From Chrysopilus asiliformis (taxonomy: Eukaryota > Arthropoda > Insecta > Diptera > Rhagionidae), in contig OZ035962.1 in assembly GCA_964034945.1 (NCBI GenBank), positions 81,551,942-81,615,941 of the forward strand: a stretch of 64,000 nt of DNA. Direction: 5' to 3'. The notes under the pieces were generated by a model, which saw only the letters and a program-made list of their open reading frames with translations, made no database searches and was not told where the DNA came from. Positions within the stretch are counted from its first letter, which is position 1. Every line of letters begins with the position of its first letter. This document shows, piece by piece, positions 33,595-46,705 of this stretch. The position numbers and the translations under genes were made by a program.

Positions 33595-34158
33595 ACAAGT
33601 ATATTAGATTTAGTATACCATTTGTAACGCATCATCGGAGCCAACCATCGGACACAAAAACGAACTAGGGTGTTAGAGATGACAAAAGACTTTGATTTCA
33701 GCATGTCCGTCCGATCTGTCCGTCTGTCTGTCCGTCTGTCTTTATGAACACCATAACTTTTGAAAGGATTGGTCTAGAAACCTGAAATTACGTTTCTCGA
33801 AAATGGTAAGGCTAAGTTTTTGAACGGGAACGGGTACAGTTACGTTTCTCGAAAATGATTAGGCTAAGTTTTTGAACGGGCAAAATTGAACCTTTCCTTC
33901 CCTCCTCACCCATACAAACTAAACAGTTCTTTTGCGATTTTCTCGAAAAACGATGAGTCATATTGATAAACTTATAAAGGTAAAATGTGTTTAAAATAGG
34001 ATTTTACATAACTTATCTATACATCAAAATCCAATTGGACCACTTCTTCCCCCCTCTCCTATACAAATGGATTTTTCTTTAAATTTCTGTCATCATATAG
34101 AGTATTTGACGATTGGCCTCTGGCAATTGTAGCTTTTCTTATGTTTTTAATAACACTT
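33595..34158 (+). repeat. Family B repeat, copy B7
   Basis: GTATATTAGATTTAGTATAC and TTTGTAACGCATC form the head. CTAGGGTGTTAGAGATGACA, a GTCY array (33705-33742), a GTCTAGAAACCTGAAATTAC box, one CATACAAA module and the tail GGCAATTGTAGCTTTTCTTA follow. A 52-bp-spaced duplication (TTACGTTTCTCGAAAATG, at 33787 and 33839) lies after the box. Confidence 0.85.
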
Positions 34159-34191
34159 CTGGAACAACATTCCCCTATGAATTTTATAGTA

Positions 34192-34291
34192 CAGTAGAAT
34201 CCCGATAATTCGTATTTCAAGGGACCAGCAAATTCATACGAATTAGCGGGATATACGAATTATCGGGGTACGAATTATCGGGATTCTACTG
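34192..34291. mobile_element. Pogo-like MITE (100 bp)
   Basis: CAGTAGAATCCCGATAATTC begins it and GAATTATCGGGATTCTACTG ends it, exact inverses over about 22 bp. TA lies on both sides (34190-34191, 34292-34293). A longer relative is at 47760-48054. Confidence 0.9.
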
Positions 34292-34422
34292 TATTTCTAT
34301 GAAAGTTCGCTCATCTTGTTTCCAATCGGCTGCAAGTGCATTTGTGTCCCCACACTAACAAAAACTGTTTTCGCTACCCAAAACCTTTTTTTTCGATCCA
34401 GCCAGATAGCGCTATCTGAATA

Positions 34423-34604
34423 CACTCAGAAAAATGTCCAGGTCAACTTTTTGTCAGGTTAACTCTGACCTTACAGAGGTGTCTGTAAGCCAGCTAGCGG
34501 TCAGAGTTAACCTATCTAAGGTCAACTCGTGCAGCTCCCAATGCCCTACTTCACCTGCTGGTGGCTTAATTCCAGCCTCCATTTAGCCTCCATTTTTCTG
34601 AGTG
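34423..34604. mobile_element. MITE (182 bp) with CACTCAGAAAAATG ends
   Basis: CACTCAGAAAAATG and its exact inverse bound it, with TA outside (34421-34422, 34605-34606). An internal inverted pair (GGTCAACTT.., GGTTAACTCTGACC against GGTCAGAGTTAACC) also lies inside. It has the same ends as 39503-40468. Confidence 0.85.
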
Positions 34605-34979
34605 TAGTACCTACCTATAAATTTTGCTGTGCTATTTTCGGAAATAGATAAGATGATTCATAAGTTTTATTGGGTTCAATTCAGTTTCGTATCGATTAAT
34701 GGATAATTCGATTTTTTTTAAATTATATTGATCAATAATTTAAAGTTTTTCAAACATGAAGTATTCTTGTAGTCAGATATATATCTCTGCCCAACACTCA
34801 TGACAATACTAACGGAACAGATTTACAGTGACATTTAAATCGAGCGAATCTTCAAATTTTGAATCAAAATTAGCGAATCAAAAATTAAAAAATGCTCACC
34901 CCCTTCTAAGGCATCACCTCAAGGAATACTGAAAGGAAGAGTAAAAAAGTACTGTTACACTTAAGTGTACGCAGAGAAA

Positions 34980-35210
34980 AAAAAATAGTAAATCGAACTA
35001 TTTTATAATGGAGATTCGGGAATATATCTAAAATATGAATTTCGATTACAAAAATAGTTAAAATATTTTTTTTCAATTGCGAAAAAGTCAATTTAACCAC
35101 GAAATAGTAAATTTTACTACTAAGTAGTTGATTTTTTCGTGGCTTTGAAATTAGTTGTATTTCGGATTCTACATTATCAAATAGTTAAATTTATAACTTT
35201 TTTGTCTGCG
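34980..35210. mobile_element. MITE (231 bp) with CGCAGAGAAAAAAA ends
   Basis: CGCAGAGAAAAAAA at the left is matched by the inverse of TTTTTTTGTCTGCG at the right. The flanks are TA and TG, so the second base of the right flank may be mutated. Internally it has several TAGTTAAATTT/TAGTAAATTT words. A lone related end is at 55413-55435. Confidence 0.6.
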
Positions 35211-37332
35211 TGTGATCCAAAGCACAAGCCGCCGTTGTTCCTTGAACCGAAGAGATTAGAGTTACCTAATTTGATTTCCCTAAAAAACAGTAAGGACTAT
35301 CGGCACAAAAGTACATTTTTTATACACAAGTTATCAGAGCTTCATTATAGAAAAACAAATTTGTAATCATGCATAGATTTTTGTAAACCGATCGAAAAGT
35401 AAATTTCGGTCCAAGGTATGAGCCCTTTTTATTTCTTTGTATTTCTTTTGAGTTTCCGTAGGTTTCTGATGGCAAAATCTGTGTCTGCGGACACTGGATG
35501 TCTATGAAAATTTTGGATGTCTATGAAAAACTGCGGACGCGTTTTTCGTAGACATCAAGAAATTATTTTTGCCTGCTGCTCATTCTTTCTTTCTTTGGAG
35601 CTTATACTAAACTTCTCATTAAAAAAAAATTTACTTGTTTCCTTATCGTAATTGGGAGGGTGAAAATCAGTACTATTTCGTAAACAAAATAAAATTAAAA
35701 TAAAAAATTAAATTAACACATTCGATTTAATCTGCAAATTAACAAATTTTAAAGCAGACAACTTCAATACAAAAAAAGAGGGAATAAAATTTCCCAGAGT
35801 TAAAATTGTCTTCGGCATCAAATAAATCCAATAAAAAAATTTGACAACAGATAAACACCAGAATCAGAATCCATATCTGAATTCCTAATATCCCTTAAAT
35901 CCTATCATAGTTCAAAGGTTTTTTGCCATAGGCAGGGGGATCAAATAATATGAATAATATGCGTTTATAAAACTATGGATCGGCCAAAATGCTGCGGGGT
36001 GAACAGCAACAGAAGTGAAAGATTTTATGTCCCAGCTATGATTCCGATAACACCCTTTTTTGTCCAATTCTACGAGATTTAAATCGAAAGCCAAATCATA
36101 CAGGAGTACCAGAAGGACGAAACTCTAGAAACCGTTGCCGTTCATATATATGTAGTGTCATCAGATGACAATGGCTATGTTGGTGACGGGTTTATCTTGA
36201 TCCGAAGAGTAAATTGACACTTGGTCGTGTGATGTGTATATAACAAAATATATTCCGTTTAGTCTACAGAAGTCCTTCATCAATTTCTACCTCCCTTCCC
36301 TAATAGTTTCGTACGAGTATATTATTTGCCATTGCTGGTCCGGTACCATTGACGATTCTCTATATTCCCAATGGGATAAATAAAGGGCTTAATCCGTTTA
36401 TTATAGGCGAGTATTATTTGAGATGCCTGTGAACATATTGTCATCATCAACATCCACGTCGGTCGTCAATATCACTCTGTCGAATCTTGTCTGGATATCT
36501 TGTGACTGTTTCTATCCAATGGTTTCAGATTCAGTTTCAATTTTCTAGCCTATCGAATCTCATGAGCTGCCGTAATCTTTGACCACAATCTCAAATGATT
36601 CTGATTATTATCCCGGTAACAGGAATGATTGAAGTGTATTAGAGGAAAAGATCTGAGATTTTACATCAATGTTTATTATGCTTTGTATTTGAAGCAACTA
36701 TAGAAAATACGGAAATTATAAAATAGAAAGATATTAATCGACATTTTTACTAATTCTTTCCTGTTCCCAGCAAACAAATTTTTTATGCATCCACAGTTAA
36801 ATCTTTTGGTGTGGGTTTATTAACTAAAAAAACATATTTAGATACAACTGCAGCATTTATCAATTTCAAAAACTTTATTCGCCAACGACTTGTGTCCCTT
36901 TTTACACGCTTTTATTTAGTTTCATATGTTTGTTAAGGTCAAATTTTGTAATCTAATTTTGACAAACTTCCAATCATCCGAATGACTTGAAATTTTGCAC
37001 CATACGTAGCTACGATGACAATGCAATGCAAATACCAAAAATGAAATGGAGGCTGGCAAACGTAATTTTGTGCAAATCGAACTAACCACGTAGCCATCGT
37101 CTAAGGTCTTTAATGAAAGAGTTTTAAAAAATAGCTCAGGATAAAACAAAAGGATGAAATTAAAAAAGAAATATTAGATATTTAAAAAAGCAATATACTT
37201 TAAAATATTAGTACTAAAAATATAAAAAACGTTATACGTAAGAATTTGGCGTCAAAAGTAAAAGAATGGTATAAAACCTCTCAACGCTTTTATCTTGATT
37301 TTATTTTTGAGGCCAAGTCCCTATGCAAAATA
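35211..37332. other. Unrecognised sequence
   Basis: A doubled TGGATGTCTATGAAAA lies at about 35496-35531. Otherwise no repeat, gene or RNA recognised. Confidence 0.4.
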
Positions 37333-38330
37333 ATTACTTTCCTCTTCTATAGAGGGAAAGTATTATATTCATGATGATGAAGACCGGGGTCAGATAGGAA
37401 ATTTCTGATCAGTACGAAATCAGTTTCAGGCATAATTCTATGGTCACAAGGAAAAACTGCTTAAGTCGAAAAAGCGTGTTTTCAGTAATTTGGGTTTAAA
37501 GTTTTGATTACTTTCTGGAAAAAATCGATTATTCTTTCAAACGAAAAATGTTTTCCAGTTTGAAGTAAACACATTAAAGACTACTTTAAACTCAAAAGAA
37601 AATCCAAATTGGTTAAAGTGTTATCATAAAAAAGGCGTTTCTTCCATATTATGAAGAAGTTTTTCCAAAACCATAGTAAAGCAAGACTGACTTAGGTTAT
37701 ATGGTTTTTGCTCTGCCATTCCTCAGAGGGGTACAGCATGAAAACCAAACTTTGACAGAATATAGAACTGGATATGGAGAATTGAAATATTCTCCAACCT
37801 TTAAAAGCACATAACTCGACTTAAGCGGTTTTTCCTTGTGACCACAGAATTATGAGGATGTCCGTGCATCTGTCTATCGGTCTGTCCGTTGTACGTATCT
37901 TATATAACTCGAGAACGCGTTGACTTAGCGACTTGAAATTTTTTATAACTAAGTTTTACGAAAAACGTAGTTTTCTATCAACTTCCGAAAAAGTAACCGT
38001 ATCTATAACGGATACTTCCCATACAATTTTTATGAAAAAATACAGTTTTTTGAAAATTCCTCAAAAATTATGCACTTTTATGAAAAAATGCATAGCATCA
38101 AATTTAAAGAAAATATAATTTTCTACATTTTTTGCTTTAACGGTTTTTACATATCTTTAACAGTTCTCAAGATATTTGAAAAAATAATATTTTTTACTTG
38201 TTTTTTTACTTATTTTTTACTTATTTTTTACTTATTTCTTAGGTACTTATTTCTCCCAAAACTAAATATTGCAGAGAAAAGTTTTGTGTTGATCACAACG
38301 GATTTTCTTTTTTTGGTTTTTAGCACACTT
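37333..38330 (+). repeat. Family G repeat, copy G3, with nested element
   Basis: The head hairpin ACTTTCCTCTTCTATAGAGG with GAAAGTATT is complete. CAGTACGAAATCAGTTTCAG follows, then (after a nested 410-bp element) GGATGTCCGTGCATCTGTCT, TCGAGAACGCGTTGACTTAG, the CGACTTGAAATTTT box, and the tail with GTTTTGTGTTGATCACAAC. A TACTTATTTTTT tandem run lies at 38190-38252. Confidence 0.85.
37438..37847. mobile_element. TIR element (410 bp) with AATT target duplication
   Basis: CTATGGTCACAAGGAAAAAC and the inverse of GTTTTTCCTTGTGACCACAG (via CTGTGGTCACAAGG) bound it. TIRs are about 34 bp, ending GCTTAAGTCGA. AATT is repeated at 37434-37437 and 37848-37851. Other family G copies read GGCATAATTATGAGG here uninterrupted, so the empty site is known and confirms the boundaries. 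Confidence 0.9.
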
Positions 38331-39500
38331 TAAAAGCTTGTTTAAAAAAATGTTTATTTATTTATATTATTTCTATGCTTGAAGTGAAGCTATGTCAAAT
38401 TTCAAAACAATTGGTTTGTTAACAGCAGGAATTTTCCTCTGTTCTGACCGCGTCTCCCGATATCTCGCCAATCAGTTAAGTAATTTTTCCCTACCTCTTT
38501 TCCCCCCTTTTAAACGCCTGATCCTATTATCTTTTAAACCAGTTGCTGTTTTTTATAGAGTTTTCTTCCGGGATTATACATACATATGTCTATAATTTAA
38601 AAACTTTAAGAAAATTTAAATGTAAAAAATATTAACATACAATTTTAGCCCAATAAAACGGTAACTTATATTATAAATACATTTCTCAAGTTTTTTTTAC
38701 CATAAACAATCGTTAAAATAGTAAGTAGTTCTAGTTCTACACTCAAAGGCTCTCAAATTTCATAACCTTCACAAAAATGTTTGTCGTGCTGTAAAAAAAA
38801 CCTCGCAATCAGTAAATAAAATTATCCGACAAAAAAAATATGAATAGTTATTTATGTAATTGTAAATGAATATGGAACTCTAAATGAAAATTGTGATGGT
38901 TTCTCGGGTTATATTTTTGATGAGAAAATGTGATCACATCATCATCCCATTATTCAATTAAACAATTTAAAAATCATTTTAACATCAATGCCAATACTCC
39001 CTGTTGCTGCTGCTGTTGCTATTTCTCTTACTGGTAGAAAGATAGATAGATACATGCCTTTCACTATGACAATGATTATTATGGCTATGATTATGATTGT
39101 AATGTTGTGGATGATGTTGTTTGGACTCATAAAATATAAAACTGTCCAATCACTGAGTTTATGGTCGCCTATAGTGTCGTGGCTGGGATCAACAAGGCGT
39201 GTCAACCGATGATTTTATAACTTAATGGCCTTCTTCCTCTTTAGTTATTTTATCCAATGTGTCCAACATTTCCAAGTCCATATATAAAACTGCAGAACAT
39301 ATTTTTGTGTTTTATTCCTGTATATGAACTGCACCCACAACATGAATGCAGCATACAATTTTTAAAACTTAACCCAAATCACTAGTAGTTTTGAAGTTGT
39401 CATTTGAAATTTCTCGATATCCACAGACTATTAACAAAAAGTGTGTGAATTTTTAGGTAAAAAATGAAGGTAAAAACTTTTTCATCAAAAATTTCACATT
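38331..39500. other. Unrecognised AT-rich sequence
   Basis: Nothing recognised apart from short low-complexity stretches. Confidence 0.4.
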
Positions 39501-39502
39501 TA

Positions 39503-40468
39503 CACTCAGAAAAATAGAATAAAAGTCGTCAACTTGCGTACGGGGTAGTTGGCTTCCTGCAGGCAAATTTAGCCTATGTTAGGCGGGCGTTCGGATAATT
39601 CGGATAACTCAGTTTTTCTTCTACAGACCAGAGTTGACTTGTCAAAAAGTTGACTTGGATCAGCCTTAAGGTCTATCTCCATACAGCCCACTTCCTTACT
39701 GACGGAAAAAATCAGAAAACCAGAAAGAGATAAACTTTTGTCATTTTTTGTAAGAGTGACTGAATAAAAGCAACCAGAACCTCCCTACCACATTTTAGGA
39801 CTCATCTGCAGATCGAAAATCGGTTGGCGAAATTAGAACTTGTTAGCACTGCAAAAGACGACAAAATTTGTAGGATAAAGGAGCCGCTCCATTACCATGA
39901 CTTTTTACCATGACAAAAAAATGCAGGAAACTAGAGCAAGATAGACTTATGTAGATCTAAATAGGAATGACTGAATACAAGTTAAGCGCTATCCATTCCA
40001 GTTTTACAATTTTATAGCAATCATATCAAACCTTATGCTATGAATATAATGTTCAAATTGGCATGGTAACAAAGCTTTTGACTATGCATGCGAAGGAGAA
40101 AAAGCTTTAAAAATGACATCACGCTATAATAACAGTTTGAATGTGTCCGTGCTTACTATTCACTTACAGGGACAATGTGTGGTTGTAGTAGAAATCGCCA
40201 TAAAATCGCCATAACAAAAGAGGGGAAATTATTTTTGCATTTGCCGACAAATTTTTGCAATTGATTCTTATCTCCCTTTCTCGCCAAGGCATCTTCACAT
40301 AAATGTGTCTCATTTTTTTTGTCATGGTAAAAAGTCATGGTAATGGAGCGGCTCCTTAATGGTTTTCTCCCTTTCTGTCCAGGCTGTCTTTGCATGAGTG
40401 CATCCCATTCTTTTATAAGATGAAAGCATCGGCTGTATGGAGATCGCGCTCTATTATTTTTCTGAGTG
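39503..40468. mobile_element. Non-autonomous element (966 bp) with CACTCAGAAAAATA ends
   Basis: Exact inverted ends CACTCAGAAAAATA, flanked by TA (39501-39502, 40469-40470). A second inverted pair of about 46 bp sits inside (39878-39923 and 40311-40357, sharing GGAGCCGCTCCATTACCATG), and is itself partly palindromic. No transposase ORF is seen. Confidence 0.85.
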
Positions 40469-40470
40469 TA

Positions 40471-41746
40471 GTTATTAGAAAATGTGAAGCAATAAACATT
40501 TCTCTACAACGACTTCTGCTATTTCTTAGATTAATAGATGATAGGAAATTACCGGTGAAAACATTGTCACCTTGTTAGACAACATGATGATGCAAAAAGT
40601 TTTTCCGTTTTACAATCAGCTGCAGTTTGTTTTGTTTAACTATAGTAGGTGAGGTGTTCACGGAAGAAAAATTTAACGATTACTGCCGTTATTATTTCTG
40701 TATCTGAAATTATAAAGCATTTGCGTAAAAATTTGTGTGGTGATATAATTTTCTATTGTGACATATTTTCAAATAATACTCAAATGACGCCAGGTGCCAC
40801 ATTTTATAGCATTTCTTGTTAAATTCTTCCGAGTCATTTAATGGGGTGTAAGTTTTATCAATGACGAGGTATTTTTAAACTTCTCTTGTTCACCAGTTGC
40901 ATATCGGATATATTATTTGGAAGAACATTCAACAGAAATTGCCTTAATGAAGAAACAGTTTTTTACTTTTTATTCGATGGACATGTACGTAGTAGAGCGG
41001 ACTTACACCATTGGGGATCCTCTGCAGATCCCTACCATTTATTAACTTATAACTTTTTTTTATAAAAATAAATATGAAAAAATTTGAAAAAAGAAAAAAA
41101 AATTTATTCGACGGGACTTCAACTTAAAAACTTCAGTTATAACACTTTATTCCGCGAATTTTATTCTTCGGAACCAAATTCATGTTGCACAACCATTTAC
41201 ACTACGGCACAAAATTCAGAAATTTATTCCTGAAAGACACCGGAACTCGAGTTTTTCATATAAAACTGACACAATGAATTTAAATTTTGACAACTTTTGC
41301 TGACTAAATTTATTCTGCGAAACTTTCGTTGAGGAGCTAAAGTAAAAGTCGCAAGTCTAAACGAGGCTTTACGTTTTTCCCGCGAGGCTGGTCATATTTA
41401 GTCATGGCACCACACCACATTCGGTCAAATCTTTTACCAAGAGAGCTTAGTTAATTTACACAATTTTTTTTGTGTTTTTCGAAATCAACAGTTCAGGAGA
41501 CACAACAAAAAGAGATTTTGGAAAGGGAGTCGGAGTGGGGGGGGGCGTGGTGAACGACCTGTAGAACGGTGAAAACCGGATCAAAATCCTTTTGGGTAAA
41601 ATATAGCGGAAGAGGGGATCAAAGGGGAGAAAAATATTTAGCAGTATTCTATCCGTAGGAAACTTCTCCCCCTCCCTCCATCGAAGAGCCAAGGCCGGAA
41701 AAACATCCAAACAAACAGACTGTGAGACAGACAAACGCTGTCTCCA
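40471..41746. other. Unrecognised sequence
   Basis: A 92-codon minus ORF (41456-41734) has no motif. A short palindrome GGGATCCTCTGCAGATCCC lies at about 41014. 41100-41425 has several AATAAA signals in the minus sense. Confidence 0.4.
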
Positions 41747-41748
41747 TA

Positions 41749-41846
41749 CCCAAGGAGCACAAAAGGTCGTAAAGTGGTCGTAGCGACTTTAACATCGACA
41801 CTTTATGGTCGCGACGACCACTTTTTGACCTTTTGTGCTACTTGGG
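41749..41846. mobile_element. Hairpin MITE (98 bp) with CCCAAG ends
   Basis: CCCAAGGAGCACAAAAGGTC and the inverse of GACCTTTTGTGCTACTTGGG bound it, with inverted matching running to about 33 bp. TA flanks it (41747-41748, 41847-41848). Confidence 0.9.
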
Positions 41847-42007
41847 TAGAATAAGCCTTATCATTGCCCGTTTCGAGGATCGATATTTTTTGAGACTGGG
41901 TTTTTCCACACAACCAAAATTTCGAAAAAGATTCGAAAAAGCGTCTTTTTTAGCAATGCCGTTTAATTTTTAAAAGAAAATATGATAAAAAATAATTAAG
42001 ATTTTTA

Positions 42008-42391
42008 TGCTACATTTACACGAATGACAAATTTGTCATTTTTTTCTTGTAATTATGTTAATTCCCGTGTAAATGGCATAATTTTTGTAATTTTTTCTGT
42101 CAGAAAATGTCAATCTCTCATAAAAGAATTAACTTGTCCATTCTTTTATGCCAGATTGTCATTCGTGCAAACCCAATATTAGTTATGACAAAAGTTGAAT
42201 ACTAAAGTTGTCATAACTAATATTGCGTTTGCACGAATGACAATCTGGCATAAAAGAATGGACAAGTTCATTCTTTTATGAGAGATTGACATTTTCTGAC
42301 AGAAAAAATTACAAAAATTATGCCATTTACACGGGAATTAACATAATGACAAGAAAAAAATGACAAATTTGTCATTCGTGTAAATGTAGCA
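42008..42391. mobile_element. 384-bp foldback element, copy 1 (inverted dimer MITE)
   Basis: The ends are TGCTACATTTACACGAATGA and its inverse. TTA is duplicated at 42005-42007 and 42392-42394, as in PIF/Harbinger-type elements. The whole element is a near-perfect palindrome: two 168-bp units in opposite orientation (42008-42175, 42224-42391) around a 48-bp palindromic centre. The arms differ from each other at three positions by eye. It is about 99% identical to 61621-62004. Confidence 0.95.
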
Positions 42392-42394
42392 TTA

Positions 42395-44030
42395 TTCTAA
42401 ATGCTTTTAAGGTAATTAAAAATTTCAAAATTTTTTTTATTGTAACTAACATAGTTGAAAATCTGTAGTACAACTTTTCCATCTACTTAATATCGAAAGT
42501 AATTTCACAAATAAATCTGTAGAATCTCTCTTGAAAATGAAATTTCGGTCTTAAGTTTCCGAAGCCTTTACACTTTACAATATCCCGGTAATCGTTCCAT
42601 AAAAACCACACAGTGACAAACATACCCCCACATAGAATAAAGCAAAAATAAATGCCCAGAGGCTCCCATCTCCACATAATCTCCCCCTTGGCCTGGTTTT
42701 GTTTGACAACGAAAATCTCGTTACCCAAATTGCGGGTAAATATCAACTGAATTACAAAAAGGGATGAAAATTGAATTCCATTCGCAGTGATGGTGAGTAC
42801 CCTTTTTAGCCACATTCAAAGCTAAAAGACCGAGGACACATCCCTACAAATGTTATAACGACTTCATTCTCGTTCCATTCGGATTCGGGGTTGACTTTTG
42901 CTTGAATTAATTGCGAAATCATTTTCATTGTCTGATCCCGAGATGAGTTGATGAATATGCTAATTTGCCCGCAGCTATATAACTCGCAAAGTGGTAGCTT
43001 CTCACTAATTTGCGATGCTTCTATTAACCGTCAAAAGGCAAAAAGGGAAGAAGTCGTTATGAAATTGTCATCTAACAAGGACATAAATCAAATTTCATTT
43101 GGGAAAAATTTTTTTTCTCTTCATTTGTAAATATTGTGTTTTGAAAAAGTAACAGTGTATGTCAAGAAAAACGCAAAAAAGGACATTTTTCATAAGAAGT
43201 GGTGTATCTCGAAATGTAAGAAAAAAAAATTATATTAACTACTATTTCGCTAAAATAGTAAATTCGCTAAAATCCACAGTTAATTAAATCTTCAACGAGT
43301 AAAAGTAATCGGAGACATGCCAATAGAAAAGCGCAACAAATCCTAATCAAAGGGTGTAAACGCCTTGAATATTCTGTAACTTCTAATTTGCAAGTCTTAA
43401 AAGTTCTCATTTAAAATAAGGGGATACCGATGAATGGATCTGCCAGCAACGTAGAGAACACTGTAAGATTTACCAGTAGCATCGTCGCCGTCATTCTCAT
43501 CAAACGGACGAAAATTGGGATGAACTTAGCTCAACCGATGACTGCATTATACGTCAATGAAGACGCCTCTGCCCTTTGATGATCATGTTACCGGCACGTG
43601 AGGATAATTTTTTCTCGATTATTCAAAATTAAAGGGTAATTGAGTAAGGGGTTGTGTTACGTGCACGTGTTGCATTGCAATCACCCCCAATCTATGTGTA
43701 TTGAAGCGCATTTATTTGTACCAGCTATGATGATGATCCCTAGATAAGGCTTGACAATTGAATACCTACAAGTTTAGGATAAATGTCATATCAAAACAAT
43801 TCCCAATAATAGAAAACAAATTATTGTCAAAGGGATGCAAAAGAAAACACTGGAATGATTTAAGATTTCGTTGAAATAAATTTTTAAGATTTTCTTTAAT
43901 TTGGATCTGAATTTAAATATATTTAGCGGTCGGACCTCGCCCCATCAAAATGAAGTTCAGTAAAAATTTTCCCCAATCCTGCAGTTTCTACCATTTTAAA
44001 AGAATACCAAACGATCGAAGAGATTGCAAC
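42395..44030. other. Unrecognised sequence
   Basis: A 110-codon minus ORF (42483-42815) has a hydrophobic stretch (GIYFCFILCGGMFVTVWFLW) but no known family, splice sites or support. No repeats were seen. Confidence 0.4.
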
Positions 44031-44240
44031 ATTTGTAGGGTTTTGCTTCCCGAAAAATTCAATACGATGCAGCGTTTTTAAGAAAATTGGAAAAAAAGTA
44101 TTTCATTGATATATGTGAGAGAATGATCTGAATCTGTTAGTTCAAGAACTTCGCTTCAGATTTTACAAGAAAATCATCTGCACAAAATTTCAGATCTCTA
44201 GCTCAACTTCTTCGAGAGTCATCGTGTTAACGCACAGGCC
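44031..44240 (-). repeat. Family B fragment, copy B8
   Basis: Diverged remnants: GTTCAAGAACTTCGC, an AATTTCAGATCTCTAGCTCA version of the box (in inverse) and a TCGAGAGTCATCGTGTTAAC stretch where other copies have TTATGGTGTTCACGGAC. The array has been lost. Confidence 0.6.
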
Positions 44241-44319
44241 ATTATCGCCGTAATCTGCCGTGGTGAATGTTTTGATTTTGACGAGGTTTTCTGCATTCGA
44301 CAGCTGTTATTACATCATA

Positions 44320-44559
44320 CCCAATTGACCAAATTGGTTGGAAAACCAATTGGATTTCCAATCATCTTGTACCAAGTACCGAAGATACGATTTATGGAAT
44401 TTTGACTGGAAATACAAGATTTTTCCTGTGAAAATGGTCCTTTTTGTACCATAAGGTCCATAATTCCAAATGTTCCCACAAATATTCTTAAACTTTATAC
44501 AGGAAAATTGCGTGGTACATTTGGACACGGTACAAAAATTCCAACATTGGTCAATTGGG
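44320..44559. mobile_element. MITE (240 bp) with CCCAATTGACCAA ends
   Basis: CCCAATTGACCAAATTGG and the inverse of CCAACATTGGTCAATTGGG bound it, with TA outside (44318-44319, 44560-44561). The TA|CCCAA edge resembles that of 41749-41846. Confidence 0.85.
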
Positions 44560-44561
44560 TA

Positions 44562-46580
44562 GAAGCCTATGGAATTTTGGAAAAAAATAAATGGTTTGCC
44601 GGATAATCGCAAAAATATTTTCCATTTGTATGGGGGAGTTGGAAGGGGTGGGTCAATTTTTCTTATTTTCAGAAGAGGTTTATCTTTTGATAAAAACCTA
44701 TTCTATGCCTAATTTCATCTTTCTACTTCAATTAGTTCTCGAGTTTTCAAATGTTTTTACATCAAAACTTTCAACATTATTCCCATATTATTCCCAAGTT
44801 TGATTATTTAAGAAATGCATCATCTCACCGTTAGGTGGATTAGGCTGTGATTTTTTAGTCCAATGGGTTTGTAAGAATTCACCTGAAAATTTGCAAAAAA
44901 GCTTTACAGATACTTGTTCTCATAAAAGCAGTTTTAATTGAAAAAGTCGGTGCAAAACTATAAAAATTCCAACAAAAGAAATACTGTCAATTGTCTTGAG
45001 CAGTAAAGACGTTATTGTTAATTTCCTTCAATAAAATAAATCGTAAAACCAAAGGACTAAAATCCGATTTATGGGCGACGGATGCAAAGGAAAAAAATGC
45101 AATGACGACAACTGCAAGTAAAACTTTAATTAGTTCCTCACACCTTTAATTTCCTTTCTGTCCTGTGCAACATGATGAATTACTCTTTAGCGTGTCCGTA
45201 CTATTCAAGTACGTACCTGGTAATACTTTTGAAAGTAGAAGAATTTTATTTTCCGCAATTATTCTAAAAGGTACTTCATCAGTGTCAGAACAGCATTATT
45301 AGAAAAAATTACCGTCTTATGTGTTTCCGACATATAAATTACCAACGTTATGTGAAAATTTATCGAACAAAATGACTTGAAATATCTGATTTCGTTTGTT
45401 TTTCATTTCTTAAACCATATATATATTGGTTTTGTTTGGTAATTGTAAAAAAATCAATTCAAAAAGCCGGGTAGATTTTTCCTAACGCATTTTAGAACAG
45501 AAATTCATAAAAAAATTAAATCCTAAGTGCTGAATTTTTTTTAAATCCACCCGAAAATCACAGATCTTGACCTACAAATGCCATCTAATTGAATTGTGAA
45601 AAATTGATTTACTCGACCCAGACAACATCCAATCTAAATATTATTGTTTTTGCATATTAAATATTTCACAAGGATATAAAGATACGACATATCATCGGCC
45701 CCAAAAGATATGAACTTGATATTAGTTGCAAATTGGAATCCCAACCGTCGATGTCCTTGTCCCCCTTTTCGGAATCAAATTAAGCCTTTATATCTGTTGT
45801 AAAGCAAAATCCATTTTGTCATATCCCGATTATATATATGAATTCGTATGGTTGTAGGTACAACCAAAACCAAAGGGCATAACAAGATCATTTCACTAGA
45901 GTGATAGCCCCTTGTGTGATACAATTTCTTGGTCCTTGCTCTTTCGTTCGTCCCCGGTTCTTCCTAATTTACCTAAAATTTCATGACGAAAGATGATGAT
46001 GATAGAGTGTCTTGTACGCTGGTCTTTTTGCCAACGTTATACAGTTTTGATGTCATTATCAAATTTTTTCATGGTTTGTTACATGCATTCTGTGTCCTTT
46101 TGAATGTATCTTAGCCAATCCCTATAACAAAATCCTTATCCAAATTTTCAGAAAATGAATAAACGATAAAACGATGAATATCCTTCGTGTGTTGTTCAAT
46201 TCTCCCCCACGATTTTGCATTTGTGGGGATGGTAGGAGATCGAAGAGGGCTGCTCTTTGGTCTGTACTCTGATGTGCCATTATCAGGTTGACTTTATGCC
46301 GCCTAAGGCGATTTCCGTGTAATATCATCAAACCAATTTTATTTTCAGTTCATGTGCATTGTAACATAAAGCAATAGGATATAATATTTATTTTTTCTGT
46401 AAAAAGTCATTTTTCTCGGAAATAGACTTTTGAAATTTAGATTACTAGTCTCCATTATATCATGTGGTTCAAAGCATTTTGTTTTTTTTTTATATATTTT
46501 CATTTTATTTTATATATTTTCATTTTATTTCAGGAAAAATAACTTAAAAGGATAAACGAATCGCGAAGGGTAAAAAGCAG
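44562..46580. other. Unrecognised sequence
   Basis: A 24-bp tandem duplication (TATATATTTTCATTTTATTT) lies at 46484-46531. No gene recognised. Confidence 0.4.
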
Positions 46581-46581
46581 G

Positions 46582-46705
46582 AATGGTTAGCCAGGAAAAA
46601 AAATCGTGACATTCAAATTTTATTTCGTTACGTTATTTCATTTTGTAATGATACATACAATTTCAATTCGTTACGTTTACCGTTATTGTTTCGTTACACA
46701 GTGTA
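46582..46705. mobile_element. hAT-like remnant, relative of 31396-31570
   Basis: It shares AAAAAAAATCGTGAC, TTTCGTTACGTTATTTC and other CGTTAC words with the plus/minus counterpart at 31.4 kb. Its ends are not settled. Confidence 0.3.

Noticed and set aside
41105..41425. LTR-like segment with several AATAAA signals in the minus sense
   Set aside because: No second copy, no target duplication and no internal retroelement sequence in the window.
42483..42815. 110-codon minus ORF with a hydrophobic segment
   Set aside because: Length is within the range of chance ORFs in this AT-rich window; no family, splice sites or supporting context.
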